Assembly (NCBI GenBank): GCA_964512165.1
Contig: CAZEHQ010000029.1
Span: 1 to 28,352 of the forward strand
Origin: UBA8231 sp964512165
Lineage (GTDB): Bacteria > Latescibacterota > UBA2968 > UBA8231
Reading direction: 5' to 3'
DNA length: 28,352 bases
Of this stretch, positions 1 through 8,230 are shown piece by piece (position 1 is the first letter of the stretch; every line of letters starts with the position of its first letter). The notes under the pieces are model-generated. The model saw only the letters and a list, made by a program, of their open reading frames with translations, was not told where the DNA came from and made no database searches. Both the position numbers and the translations under genes were made by a program.

Positions 1-1
1 C

Positions 2-1264
2 CTGGGGCGCCTGGTGGGCGGCCTGGCGGTGGCCGACGGCTACGACGGCGCCGACCAGCTCGCCTGCCTGGCCACGGCGGCCACCGCGGCCTCGGGCGGG
101 GCGGCTTCGCGGCTGCGGGTCGTGCCCCTGCCCGAGCCGGTGACGCAGGAGCGCATCGAGGACTGGGTGCGCGTGTTCTCGCGCAACGGCCAGGCCAACC
201 GCATCGAGCGCTGCCTCTTCACCACCCGTTCCCGCGGCGACACGGAGCGCATCCTGCCGCTGCTCTTCGAGTGCGCCGTGCAGCCGGGGTTCCTCGGCTT
301 CGGCGGCAACCTCGTCACCCTCGCCTGCCTGGCCGACGCGGTGGACCGCTTCGGCTGGGAGGCGTCGTCGGAGCTGGTCCTCAACCTCGGGTCCCGCACG
401 GTGGGACAGGGACGCGGCGAGCCCGAGCTGTTCCGCCGCGACGCCATCCGCAAGATGCGGGACCTCGCCGGCGACATCGACCAGGCGGCGGAGTCTCCCG
501 GGCAGGGGCTCGAGTTCGACGAGGACGCCCTGGCGGCGGACCTCCTCAGCGGCGACCTGGAGCGGTCCTTCGACTCCCTGGCGCGGACCCTGCAGTCCGG
601 CGTGTCCCCGCAGCGGCTGATCACCACCTTCCTGCTGATCGCCGCCGACCGCATGGCCCGCACCCCGGTGAATGTCGACGCCGGCTGGAACTGCCTCACT
701 CTCGAGCTGGACCTGGCGCGGTCGCTGCGCACGGCGCTGCGCATCGGCGGCCCCCGGGTCGCCGCCATGGGGTTGTTCCACGCCGCCTGGCACCTCTTCG
801 CCGACCGCTGGCTCAACATCCCCGCCCGGCCCCTGTCGGAGCCGCCGGAGGCCGCGCCGTTGACGGTGGCCTCGGCGGAGGGCGTCGAGGAGGTGGCGCG
901 GGCGGTCCAGACCCTGGACGTCCACGCCGCCGGCGAGAGCGCCGCCGCCTACCTGGCCGCCGGACTCGACGCCGATCTGCTGCTGCACCGGTTGGGGGTG
1001 CTGATCCTGTGGAACGACACCGGCGCCCGTCTGCTGCCGACGCTGAGGGCGGTGGTCGACGAGTTCGCCGGCACCCGGGGCTCCGACGCCGCCCTCGGCG
1101 CCGGCCACCCGGCGGCGGCGCAGCTGGTGGCGGGCCTGGCGAGGTACGCCACCGACGTGCGCACCAGCAAGGCCAGCGGCGCGGCGACGACCACGGCCCT
1201 GCGCTTCGCCGAGGGCCTCACCACCATCGACGTATTCGCCGACGAGGAGCCGGCCCAGCCATGA
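2..1264 (+). CDS. Uncharacterised helical protein, paralog of the next gene (5' partial)
   Basis: The frame is open from base 2, and alignment with the downstream paralog shows that the true start lies outside the window. I do not recognise the family. About 420 residues are visible and look all-helical. They match residues of roughly 175-582 of the next gene block by block: AATAASG near the start, LLFECAV, DRFGWE/DEFGWE, LAADRMARTPV, HAAW..F.DRWLNIP and a C-terminal GHPA..QL..GL block. Whether this copy also carries an N-terminal Rieske domain cannot be seen. Its stop overlaps the next start as ATGA (1261-1264), so the two are translationally coupled. The position upstream of amt-glnK suggests a nitrogen-related job, which is inference only. 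Confidence 0.8.
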   Translation: MGRLVGGLAVADGYDGADQLACLATAATAASGGAASRLRVVPLPEPVTQERIEDWVRVFSRNGQANRIERCLFTTRSRGDTERILPLLFECAVQPGFLGFGGNLVTLACLADAVDRFGWEASSELVLNLGSRTVGQGRGEPELFRRDAIRKMRDLAGDIDQAAESPGQGLEFDEDALAADLLSGDLERSFDSLARTLQSGVSPQRLITTFLLIAADRMARTPVNVDAGWNCLTLELDLARSLRTALRIGGPRVAAMGLFHAAWHLFADRWLNIPARPLSEPPEAAPLTVASAEGVEEVARAVQTLDVHAAGESAAAYLAAGLDADLLLHRLGVLILWNDTGARLLPTLRAVVDEFAGTRGSDAALGAGHPAAAQLVAGLARYATDVRTSKASGAATTTALRFAEGLTTIDVFADEEPAQP

Positions 1265-3009
1265 GCACGAATGGAGACTTCGTGAGAGTCGCCTCCGTCG
1301 ACGAGGTCGTCGAGGGGCAGCCGAAAGCGGTCCGCGTCGAGGGCCGGAGCGTGGCCCTCTTCCAGCACCGGGGGCGCTACTACGCCACCGACAACCAGTG
1401 TCCGCACATGGGCTACCCCCTCACCCGCGGCATCGTGCGCGACGGCGTCCTGACCTGCGACTGGCACGGGTACAGCTACGACCTCGGCGGCGGCGGCTGC
1501 TTCACCGGCGGCTGCGACGACCTGGACACCTATCCGGTGGAGGTGCGGGACGGCGAGATCCACATCGACGTGAGGAGCGGCGGCTCCCGTCGGGACGACG
1601 CCCACTTCCTGCTGCTGGAGGAGGGTTTGAACAACGGCGACAGCTGGACCCTCTCCAAGGCGATCGCCATCCTCCTGGCCCGCGGCGTCTCCGAGGGCGA
1701 GACCCTCGAGAAGCTGGTGCGCCACATGGGCCGCTACGCGGCCACCCAGCTCGACGCGCGTCAGGCGGGCAACGAGGTGGCCCTCTTCGTCAACGGTCTC
1801 GCCGTGGCCCGGCGCTACGAGCCGGAGGAGCGGCTGATCCCCCTGATGATGGCCGCCACCGCCGCCTCGGGGCGCGCCGGAGACCGGCCCCCCCTGCGGG
1901 CCCTGCCCGGGGTCGCCGAAGGGGACACGGTCCCCTACGACAAGCTCGCCGGCTGGGTGCGCTACTTCTCCGAGGACAAGATGTGGGAGGGGATCGAGAA
2001 GTGCCTCCTCACCCTCCGCGGCCAGGGCGGCCACGACGACGACATACCGCCCCTGCTCTTCGAGTGCGCCGTGGCCCCCCACTTCATCGCCGTCCGCGAC
2101 AACCTGCGCAACCTCGGTTACCTCATGGAGTTGCTCGACGAGTTCGGGTGGGAGACCAGCGAGGAACTGGTCTGCAACACCGCGGCGAAGATGCTCGGCC
2201 GCGGCCGCGGCGTTCCCGGCGATCTGCTGCGCGAGGCCATGGACCTCTTCGAGGAGACGCCGATCCCCGACGACCCGGACGAGGCCTCGGGCGATTTCGA
2301 CGAGGCCGCCTTCGTCGACGGCCTGGTCAGCGGCAGCGTGCGCACCGCCTTCGACGCCGTGACCCGGGCCCTGAAGGAGGGGGCCGGCGTCGAGCAGCTG
2401 GCCACCTCGATGGTCATGCTCGCCGCCGACCGCATGGCGCGCACCCCCGTGGGCATGAGCCCGGGATGGGGGGACCTGTCCTGGGAGATGTCCCTGGCCT
2501 CGGCGGTGCGCACCGTCAACCGCCGCGCCGGGGCGGGGGCGGCGCGGAGGGCGCTCTACCACGCGGCCTGGCAGTTCTTCGACGACCGCTGGCTCAACAT
2601 CCCCCGGCGCCGGCTCGCCGAGGCCGAGGACGCCTCCGGCAACGGCGCCGCCCCCGGGGAGGAGGAGACCGCCCTCGAGCGGATCGTCGAGGCCATCGAG
2701 TCGATCCAGGTGCGCCGCATCGGCCGCATGACGCGGGACTACCTCAACGCCGGCCACGACGGCGACCGCCTGCTGCGCGAGCTGGGCCTCGTCATCCTCG
2801 CCGACGACAACGGCTGGAACCTGCTGCACACCCTGCGCACCGTCTTCGACGAGTGGGAGCGCTGCGCCGGCCACCCGGCGCGCAACCAGCTCCTCGTGGG
2901 ACTGTCGCGCTGGGCGGCGGACACGCGCCGGAGCATCGGCAGCCAGTCGGCGGCGGCCACGGCGCAGCGCTTCGCCCGCGGCGAGACGGCGGTGGAGCTG
3001 TACGAGTAG
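1261..3009 (+). CDS. Rieske [2Fe-2S] domain fused to an unknown helical domain
   Basis: 582 residues. Residues about 8-105 are a Rieske ferredoxin-like domain. The ligands are CPH (C47, H49) and, after 16 residues, CDWH (C66, H69), the C-x-H...C-x2-H pattern that binds a 2Fe-2S cluster. Residues about 115-582 are the helical domain shared with the upstream gene, with conserved LLFECAV, LAADRMARTPV, AAWQFFDDRWLNIP and GHPARNQLLVGL blocks rich in His, Asp, Glu and Trp. No ring-hydroxylase mononuclear iron domain is visible, so this is not a classical Rieske dioxygenase alpha subunit. The Rieske domain may deliver electrons to the helical domain or to its paralog. There is no signal peptide, so it is probably cytoplasmic. 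It starts inside the ATGA overlap with the upstream gene and ends 38 bases before amt. Confidence 0.85.
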   Translation: MSTNGDFVRVASVDEVVEGQPKAVRVEGRSVALFQHRGRYYATDNQCPHMGYPLTRGIVRDGVLTCDWHGYSYDLGGGGCFTGGCDDLDTYPVEVRDGEIHIDVRSGGSRRDDAHFLLLEEGLNNGDSWTLSKAIAILLARGVSEGETLEKLVRHMGRYAATQLDARQAGNEVALFVNGLAVARRYEPEERLIPLMMAATAASGRAGDRPPLRALPGVAEGDTVPYDKLAGWVRYFSEDKMWEGIEKCLLTLRGQGGHDDDIPPLLFECAVAPHFIAVRDNLRNLGYLMELLDEFGWETSEELVCNTAAKMLGRGRGVPGDLLREAMDLFEETPIPDDPDEASGDFDEAAFVDGLVSGSVRTAFDAVTRALKEGAGVEQLATSMVMLAADRMARTPVGMSPGWGDLSWEMSLASAVRTVNRRAGAGAARRALYHAAWQFFDDRWLNIPRRRLAEAEDASGNGAAPGEEETALERIVEAIESIQVRRIGRMTRDYLNAGHDGDRLLRELGLVILADDNGWNLLHTLRTVFDEWERCAGHPARNQLLVGLSRWAADTRRSIGSQSAAATAQRFARGETAVELYE

Positions 3010-3047
3010 CCCGGTCACAGAAGCTGCACTACCACGGAAAGGGGACC

Positions 3048-4421
3048 ATGGCAGAAACAGCCTCATCCAAGAACGAGCCGCGAGACCGGCGCCGGGCGCT
3101 CCTGTGGGGCGCCTTCCTCACCTGGCTCCTGGCCCCGGCGGTGGCCGGGGCCGAGGGCCTCGACTCCGGGGACACGGCCTGGATGCTGACCTCCACGGCC
3201 CTCGTGCTGTCCATGACGATCCCAGGACTGGCCCTGTTCTACGGCGGCCTGGTGCGCACCAAGAACGTGCTCTCCGTGCTGATGCAGTGCTTCGCCCTGG
3301 CGGCGGTGATGACCCTGGTCTGGGTGGTCTGGGGCTACAGCCTGGCCTTCGACACGGGGGGGATGGAAGCCGGGGTCACCAACGCCGCCTCCTTCGTGGG
3401 CGGCCTCGACAAGGCCCTGCTGCGCGGCGTCGGCATCGACGCCCTCACCGGCACCGTGCCCGAGACGGTCTTCGTCACCTTCCAGCTGACCTTCGCCATC
3501 ATCACCCCGGCCCTGATCGTCGGCGCCTTCGCCGAGCGCATGAAGTTCTCGGCCATGCTGCTCTTCATGGTCGTCTGGTCGACGGTGGTCTACGCGCCGA
3601 TCTGCCACATGACCTGGAGCGGCGACGGCGCCTTCTTCTGGGACCGGGGCATCATCGACTTCGCCGGCGGCACCGTGGTCCACATCAACTCCGGCGTCGC
3701 CGCCCTGGTGGCGGCCCTGGTCATCGGCAAGCGCCGCGGCTATCCGGGCACCCTCATCCCGCCCCACAGCCTGGTGATCACCGTCATCGGCGCCTCCATG
3801 CTGTGGGTCGGCTGGTTCGGCTTCAACGCCGGTTCGGCCCTGGCCGCCGACGGCGCCGCGGGCATGGCCATGCTCGTCACCCAGGTGGCCACCGCCGCCG
3901 CCGCCGCCGCGTGGATGGTGGTGGAGTGGATCAAGCACGGCAAGGCGAGCGTCCTCGGCGTCGTCACCGGCGCCGTGGGAGGCATGGTGGCCATCACCCC
4001 CGCCTCGGGCAGCGTCGGTCCCCTCGGGGCCATCGCCATCGGCTCCGCCGCCGGAGTTCTGTGCTTCCTGGGCGCCACCACCCTCAAGCAGCGCCTCGGC
4101 TACGACGACTCCCTCGACGTCTTCGGCGTCCACGGCATCGGCGGCATGGCCGGCGCCATTCTCACGGGGGTCTTCGCCGCCGAGTCTCTCGGCGGACAGG
4201 GCTTCGCCGGCACCGCCGCCGGAGTGACCCACACCATGGGCAGCCAGGTGTGGGCGCAGATCGTGGGGGTGCTCGTCACCACCATCTACTGCGGCGTGCT
4301 CTCCTTCGTCATCCTCAAGGCCGTCGATGCGGTCATCGGCCTGCGCGTCGACGAGGAGGAGGAGGACCGCGGTCTGGACATCTCCCTGCACAACGAGCAG
4401 GGCTACTATTCGGAGGTTTGA
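3048..4421 (+). CDS. amt: Ammonium transporter (Amt family)
   Basis: 457 residues. This is an inner-membrane ammonium channel, a trimer in the family. The N-terminus (to about residue 36) reads as a signal peptide ending AVAGAEG, followed by about 11 hydrophobic segments. Diagnostic motifs are PGLALFYGGLVRTKNVLS (59-76), TPALIVGAFAERMKFSAM (153-170) and the twin pore histidines at H212 (DFAGGTVVHINSG) and H362 (DVFGVHGIGG). D204 matches the conserved structural Asp near the ammonium site. The cytoplasmic tail is acidic (a run of Glu, then GYYSEV). The ATG follows a purine-rich site, GGAAAGGGG, about 6 bases upstream. It is followed after 39 bases by its P-II regulator, the usual amtB-glnK pairing in which P-II plugs the channel when nitrogen is plentiful. 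Confidence 0.96.
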   Translation: MAETASSKNEPRDRRRALLWGAFLTWLLAPAVAGAEGLDSGDTAWMLTSTALVLSMTIPGLALFYGGLVRTKNVLSVLMQCFALAAVMTLVWVVWGYSLAFDTGGMEAGVTNAASFVGGLDKALLRGVGIDALTGTVPETVFVTFQLTFAIITPALIVGAFAERMKFSAMLLFMVVWSTVVYAPICHMTWSGDGAFFWDRGIIDFAGGTVVHINSGVAALVAALVIGKRRGYPGTLIPPHSLVITVIGASMLWVGWFGFNAGSALAADGAAGMAMLVTQVATAAAAAAWMVVEWIKHGKASVLGVVTGAVGGMVAITPASGSVGPLGAIAIGSAAGVLCFLGATTLKQRLGYDDSLDVFGVHGIGGMAGAILTGVFAAESLGGQGFAGTAAGVTHTMGSQVWAQIVGVLVTTIYCGVLSFVILKAVDAVIGLRVDEEEEDRGLDISLHNEQGYYSEV

Positions 4422-4460
4422 CCGGTTGACGGTTGTTACGCCGGAAGGAGGGAGGACGCC

Positions 4461-4799
4461 ATGAAGCTGCTGAAGTGCATCGTTCGTCCCAACGCGCTCG
4501 AGAGGGTCAAGGAGGCCCTGAGCGAGCTGGGCGTGATGGGCATGACGGTGAGCGAGGTGAAGGGATTCGGGCGGCAGAAGGGGCACCGGGAGATCTACCG
4601 CGGCTCCGAGTACAACATCGACTTCACGCCGAAACTGCAGATCGACGTGGTCGTGGCCGACTCGATCGCCCAGCGCTCCATCGACGCGGTGAAGGAAGCG
4701 GCCGGCACGGGACACATCGGCGACGGCAAGATCTTCGTGCTCTCCGTCGACGAGGTGGTCCGCATCCGCACCGGGGAGACCGGGGAATCGGCGATCTGA
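4461..4799 (+). CDS. glnK: Nitrogen regulatory protein P-II (GlnK type)
   Basis: 112 residues, the normal P-II length. This trimeric sensor of ATP/ADP and 2-oxoglutarate controls Amt and nitrogen enzymes. Visible landmarks are the N-terminal MKLLKCIVRP strand, the T-loop with Q39 (2-oxoglutarate site) and Y51 in RGSEYNIDF (the uridylylation tyrosine in proteobacterial homologs), and the B-loop TGHIGDGKIFV (nucleotide binding). Genetic linkage to amt makes it GlnK-like. A strong ribosome site, GGAAGGAGGGAGG, precedes the ATG. Its stop codon overlaps the apparent start of the aldo/keto-reductase-like gene. No uridylyltransferase gene is in the window, so whether Y51 is modified is unknown. Confidence 0.96.
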   Translation: MKLLKCIVRPNALERVKEALSELGVMGMTVSEVKGFGRQKGHREIYRGSEYNIDFTPKLQIDVVVADSIAQRSIDAVKEAAGTGHIGDGKIFVLSVDEVVRIRTGETGESAI

Positions 4800-5629
4800 C
4801 GGCGCCTGCCGGGACGGAGCGGCCCCTGCTCTGCGCCGACGGCAGCCCCGTCTCCCGCCTCGGGCTGGCGGGCCACCCGAGCACGGACCCGGGTTGCGTG
4901 CCCGCCGCCTGCGAGGCGGGCGTCAACCTGTTCTTCTTCTACAACCTCGGCTTCACCGGTCTCGTCGACGGCCTCGCCAGGCTCGGCGGCCGGAGGGACA
5001 TCTTCCGCGCCACCGGCTCCGAGAGCCGGGATCCGGCGCAGGTGGAGGGTTACCTGCGCCAGGTGGAGGAGCGCCTGCCGGCGGATCCCGTCGACCTGTT
5101 CTACGCCGAGTACGTGCATCCCGGCGACGATGTGGACGGGCTCCTCGCCGACGACGGTGTCGTCGGCCTCCTGCACAGGTGGAAGGAGGCGGGCCGGATC
5201 CGCTACGTTGGCGCCACGGCGCACAACCGGCCCCTGGCGCGGCGGCTCCTTGAGAGCGGCCGCATCGACGTGCTCATGCACCGCTACAACATGGCCCACC
5301 GGGGCGCGGAGGAAGCCGTGCTGCCCGCCGCCCTGGACCGGCGCATCCCCGTGGTGGCCTTCACCTGCACACGCTGGGGCGGTCTGCCGGCCGGTCATCC
5401 CGGCTGGTCGGGGCCGGTCCCCACGGCCGCCGACTGCTACCGCTTCGCCCTCGGACACGACGCCGTGCAGGTGGCCCTCACGGCGCCGGGGAGCCTCGAG
5501 GAGCTGCAGGCCAACCTCGCCGTCCTGCGGGAGCCGGACCCCACCGAGTCCGAGATCGCCGGCTGGCGCGCCTACGGAGACCTGGTCTACGGGTCGGGCC
5601 GGGACGAGTTCGAGACCCGGTGGCCGTGA
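4796..5629 (+). CDS. Aldo/keto reductase-like protein lacking the catalytic tetrad
   Basis: About 277 residues with the fold signature of aldo/keto reductases: a DGSPVSRLGLAG opening, a GVNLFF strand, DLFYAEY, GRIRYVGATAHN, and a C-terminal helix resembling the usual SLEELQANLA. The catalytic residues are missing. The Asp and Tyr of the usual FDTA..YG motif are replaced (NLFFFYNLGF), the TK lysine is absent (IFRATGSE), and DLxxLH reads DLFYAEYVHP. It is probably not a normal reductase. No ATG, GTG or TTG lies between the glnK stop and the conserved N-terminus. A CTG at 4796 overlaps the glnK TGA as CTGA, mimicking the usual ATGA coupling, and is my preferred start. A much longer start inside glnK is possible but would add non-family sequence. 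It is coupled to P-II, so a nitrogen-related role is inferred. Confidence 0.75.
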   Translation: MTAPAGTERPLLCADGSPVSRLGLAGHPSTDPGCVPAACEAGVNLFFFYNLGFTGLVDGLARLGGRRDIFRATGSESRDPAQVEGYLRQVEERLPADPVDLFYAEYVHPGDDVDGLLADDGVVGLLHRWKEAGRIRYVGATAHNRPLARRLLESGRIDVLMHRYNMAHRGAEEAVLPAALDRRIPVVAFTCTRWGGLPAGHPGWSGPVPTAADCYRFALGHDAVQVALTAPGSLEELQANLAVLREPDPTESEIAGWRAYGDLVYGSGRDEFETRWP

Positions 5630-5758
5630 GGCGGTGTATCCGCAAGGGTGGAGGGGCCGTATATTCTCGTGAGACGACGGGATGGACTCTGGTGACGACA
5701 AGTGACAGGCGCGGCGGCCCGGCCTGGAGCCGCGCGGCCGGGCCGGTGAACTAGCTCG
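5630..5758 (+). promoter_or_regulatory. Leader of the PurF-like gene with a possible -10 element
   Basis: This 129-base gap has no convincing gene. A TATATT sits near 5670 in otherwise very GC-rich DNA and could be the -10 element of a promoter for the PurF-like gene. No good -35 hexamer is visible at 16-18 bases upstream, so this is weak. The base composition break is the main support. Confidence 0.3.
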
Positions 5759-7264
5759 ATGGAAGGCGCCGTCCGCCACAACTGCGGATTCTGCGTCGCC
5801 CATACCCTCCACGACGCCTACTCCTTCATCCGCGCCCTGCAGCACCGGGGCCGGGAAGCGGCGGGGATCGCCGCCGTTGGCGAAGGGCGAATCGACGTCA
5901 TCAAGTGGGCGGGCGGCGTCGACCGCTTCGACATCACCGACCTCCACAAGATCTTCCCCAGCCCCAGCTACCACACCTACATGGCCCACGTGCGCTACGC
6001 CACGCAGGGCCGCAAGGACGAGATCCTCGACGACGCCCACCCCCACGTGCTCGGGGGCCAGGTGGAGGATCGGGGCAGCCACATCCTGATCCGCGACTGC
6101 CAGATGGCCGCCGTCCACAACGGCCAGATCGACTTCGAGTACTTCGACGGCCTCGATCTCTCACAGATGAAGTCGAAGTGCGACACCGAGGCCCTCCTCT
6201 ATCTCTACCGGCGCGACGGCGAGGAGGCCTTCCTCCACCGCGTCCCCGGCGCCTACACGATGGCCATCGCCGACTGGCGCAAGCGGGACGTCATCGTCCT
6301 GCGCGACCGCACCGGCATCAAGCCGGGGGTCCTGGGCTGGAAGGACGGCAAGTACGGCGTCGCCTCCGAGGACATCGCCTTCCGCAAGAACGGCGGCGAG
6401 TACATCGAGGACCTCGATCCCGGCTCGCTCTACTACCTGTCCCCGGAGGGGGAGTACTCCAAGGAACTCCTGATCGAGCCGCAGCCGCGTCACTGCTTCT
6501 TCGAATGGAACTACATCGCCGACGTCGACTCGATGATCAACCACGTCGCCGCCCGCCGCGTCCGCGAGCAGCTGGGGGAGATCCTGGCCGAGGAGTTCAC
6601 CCCCTCCGATGTGGACGTGGTCACCTTCCTGCCGCGGTGCCCCGAGGTGGCGGCGCGCTCCTACGCCCAGATCCGGGGCCTGCCCTTCATGCCCGTGTTC
6701 TACAAGATGCGGGGCGAGCGGTCCTTCCAGGGGTCGACGGCCCGGGACCGGAGGCAGTCGATCGACGACAACCTGCATCTGCTGCCCGGACTGCGCCCGC
6801 GCCTGTCGGGGAAGACGGTGCTGTTCATCGACGACAGCATCGTGCGCGGCAACAACCTGATCCGCGCCCGCAGCCTGCTCTACGACGACCTCGGTGTGAA
6901 GAAGGCCTACGTGGCCTCGTACACCCCGCCCATCGGCATCGTACCCGAAGACGGGGTGCCGCGGGGATGCATGTTCGGCGTGGACATGCCGCCCGCGCCG
7001 CCGAAAGGCGAGGAGTTCATCGCCCGCGGCCGGGAGCCCCATCAGATCAGCGAGAAGATGGGCCTGCCCGTGGTCTACATCTCCACCCGCGGCATGATGC
7101 GAGCCTTCGAGCGCCTCGGCCTCGACTCCGGAAGGCTGTGCACCTACTGCATCGGCGGCGGCCACCCCTTCGCCGGCTGCGAGGCCAGCGAATCCGAGGG
7201 GCAGAGCCAGTTGGACCTGCTGACCGTCTCCAGTGCCGCCGCGGCCGGGTCTGCGGGCGGCTGA
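5759..7264 (+). CDS. PurF-like glutamine amidotransferase / phosphoribosyltransferase
   Basis: 501 residues. PurF moves the amide nitrogen of glutamine onto PRPP to start purine synthesis. The N-terminal half is a class II glutaminase: nucleophile C9 after an 8-residue propeptide (MEGAVRHN), QHRGREAAGIA (29-38), R79, N121-G122 and D142. The C-terminal half is a type I phosphoribosyltransferase with VLFIDDSIVRG (354-364). Four cysteines match the 4Fe-4S ligands of Bacillus-type PurF: C246, C404, C461 and C464. It differs from canonical PurF. The PRPP loop ends GNN (364-366) instead of GTT, PDSG is replaced by RCPE, and the KNRY.GRTFI block becomes YKMRGERSFQG. It may be a paralog with altered substrate use rather than the housekeeping purF. 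It stands alone, so context gives no help. Confidence 0.85.
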   Translation: MEGAVRHNCGFCVAHTLHDAYSFIRALQHRGREAAGIAAVGEGRIDVIKWAGGVDRFDITDLHKIFPSPSYHTYMAHVRYATQGRKDEILDDAHPHVLGGQVEDRGSHILIRDCQMAAVHNGQIDFEYFDGLDLSQMKSKCDTEALLYLYRRDGEEAFLHRVPGAYTMAIADWRKRDVIVLRDRTGIKPGVLGWKDGKYGVASEDIAFRKNGGEYIEDLDPGSLYYLSPEGEYSKELLIEPQPRHCFFEWNYIADVDSMINHVAARRVREQLGEILAEEFTPSDVDVVTFLPRCPEVAARSYAQIRGLPFMPVFYKMRGERSFQGSTARDRRQSIDDNLHLLPGLRPRLSGKTVLFIDDSIVRGNNLIRARSLLYDDLGVKKAYVASYTPPIGIVPEDGVPRGCMFGVDMPPAPPKGEEFIARGREPHQISEKMGLPVVYISTRGMMRAFERLGLDSGRLCTYCIGGGHPFAGCEASESEGQSQLDLLTVSSAAAAGSAGG

Positions 7265-7297
7265 GGTCCCCGGCCCCGGCGGGCGTCCGGGGCCCTC
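7263..7297 (+). terminator. Imperfect GC hairpin after the PurF-like gene
   Basis: GAGG-t-CCCCGG (7263-7273) can pair with CCGGGG-c-CCTC (7287-7297) with one mismatch. It overlaps the stop codon and sits in the gap between convergent genes. There is no T-tract, so it is a weak terminator candidate. Nothing else is recognisable in the rest of the 7265-7408 gap. Confidence 0.35.
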
Positions 7298-7408
7298 TCC
7301 AGAACAGCGCCGTTCCCACAGGGTGCCATTGCGCGCGAGGGTGTGCCCGGGCCGGTCGGCAGCTGAGTCCGCGCGTCCCGGAAGCCCTCTCGGCTCAGGA
7401 AGGTGCGG

Positions 7409-8230
7409 TCAGCACTCGGCGCCGCGCACCTCGCCGCCGTAGACCTGCATCCGTTCTTCGGTGGTGGTCTCTTCGGCGGCGGCGGGGCGGTAGTGGAACT
7501 GCAGGGCCCGACGGCGGCGGCGGGAGCGGTTCGCGGGACTGCCGTGGTGGGTCAGGCCGTGCCACAGGAGGATGCCCCCCGGGGGGAGGGGCACCACCAC
7601 GTCGCGGCCGGGGGCGACGTCGGTGTCGCAGATCTGCCAGTCGCGGCGGTTGAAGTGATTCCTCGGGCCCTCGCGGTGGGAGCCGGGGATGACGTGGAGG
7701 GCGCCGTTGGCCGCCTCCGCCTCGTCGAGGGCGATCCACAGGCCGATGACGGGCGTGTCCAGCGACACGTTGAAGTAGGCCATGTCCTGGTGCCAGGGCT
7801 TCTCCCGGCCTCCCGGCGGCTTGAGCAGAGCCATGTCCTGGAACATCCGCGGCCTCTGCCCATCCATGAGGGAGCTCACCAGGCCCAGCAGCCCCGGGTC
7901 CTCGCTCAGCTCCTTCAGCGCCGGATGGTAGTCGACGAACTTCATCAGCTTGCGCACGCCCAGGCGCCGCCGCCGGGGCGGCCACTGCCGGCGGCCGCCG
8001 GCTTCGAGCTGCACGCCGCGGAACGAGGGATCGCCGCCGTCGATGAGGGAGTCCACCGCGGCCGACGCCGCCCGGACCCGCCGCCGGGAGACGGCCCGGC
8101 GGACGGCCAGGTACCCCTGATCGTGGAAGAAGGCGCGTTCCGCCTCGCCGACGGAATCGAGACTCTCCACCAGCCGGGCGGTGCGCTCGTCGTTGTAGAG
8201 GCCCACGGGGTGCGGGAGGGCTTCCGTCAT
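7409..8230 (-). CDS. Phytanoyl-CoA dioxygenase (PhyH) family Fe(II)/2-oxoglutarate oxygenase
   Basis: 273 residues with the double-stranded beta-helix oxygenase pattern of the PhyH family. The iron ligands are H147 and D149 in WHQDMAYFN and the distal histidine in HHGS (about 229). The Arg cluster just after it would bind 2-oxoglutarate. Supporting family features are FQDMALLKPPG (130-140), LWIALDEA..ANGALHVIPGSH (164-185) and PPGGILLWH. The family hydroxylates varied small molecules, so the substrate cannot be told from sequence. It is the last gene of the ffh-rplS operon. Its ATG overlaps the stop of the small membrane protein (8227-8230), so it is co-translated with housekeeping genes, although it looks functionally unrelated. 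Confidence 0.9.
   Translation of the reverse strand: MTEALPHPVGLYNDERTARLVESLDSVGEAERAFFHDQGYLAVRRAVSRRRVRAASAAVDSLIDGGDPSFRGVQLEAGGRRQWPPRRRRLGVRKLMKFVDYHPALKELSEDPGLLGLVSSLMDGQRPRMFQDMALLKPPGGREKPWHQDMAYFNVSLDTPVIGLWIALDEAEAANGALHVIPGSHREGPRNHFNRRDWQICDTDVAPGRDVVVPLPPGGILLWHGLTHHGSPANRSRRRRRALQFHYRPAAAEETTTEERMQVYGGEVRGAEC

Noticed and set aside
949..3066. Long minus-strand open frame opposite the Rieske and upstream paralog genes
   Set aside because: Low-complexity Val/Gly/Ala/His composition typical of an antisense shadow in GC-rich DNA. The plus-strand genes have clear motifs.
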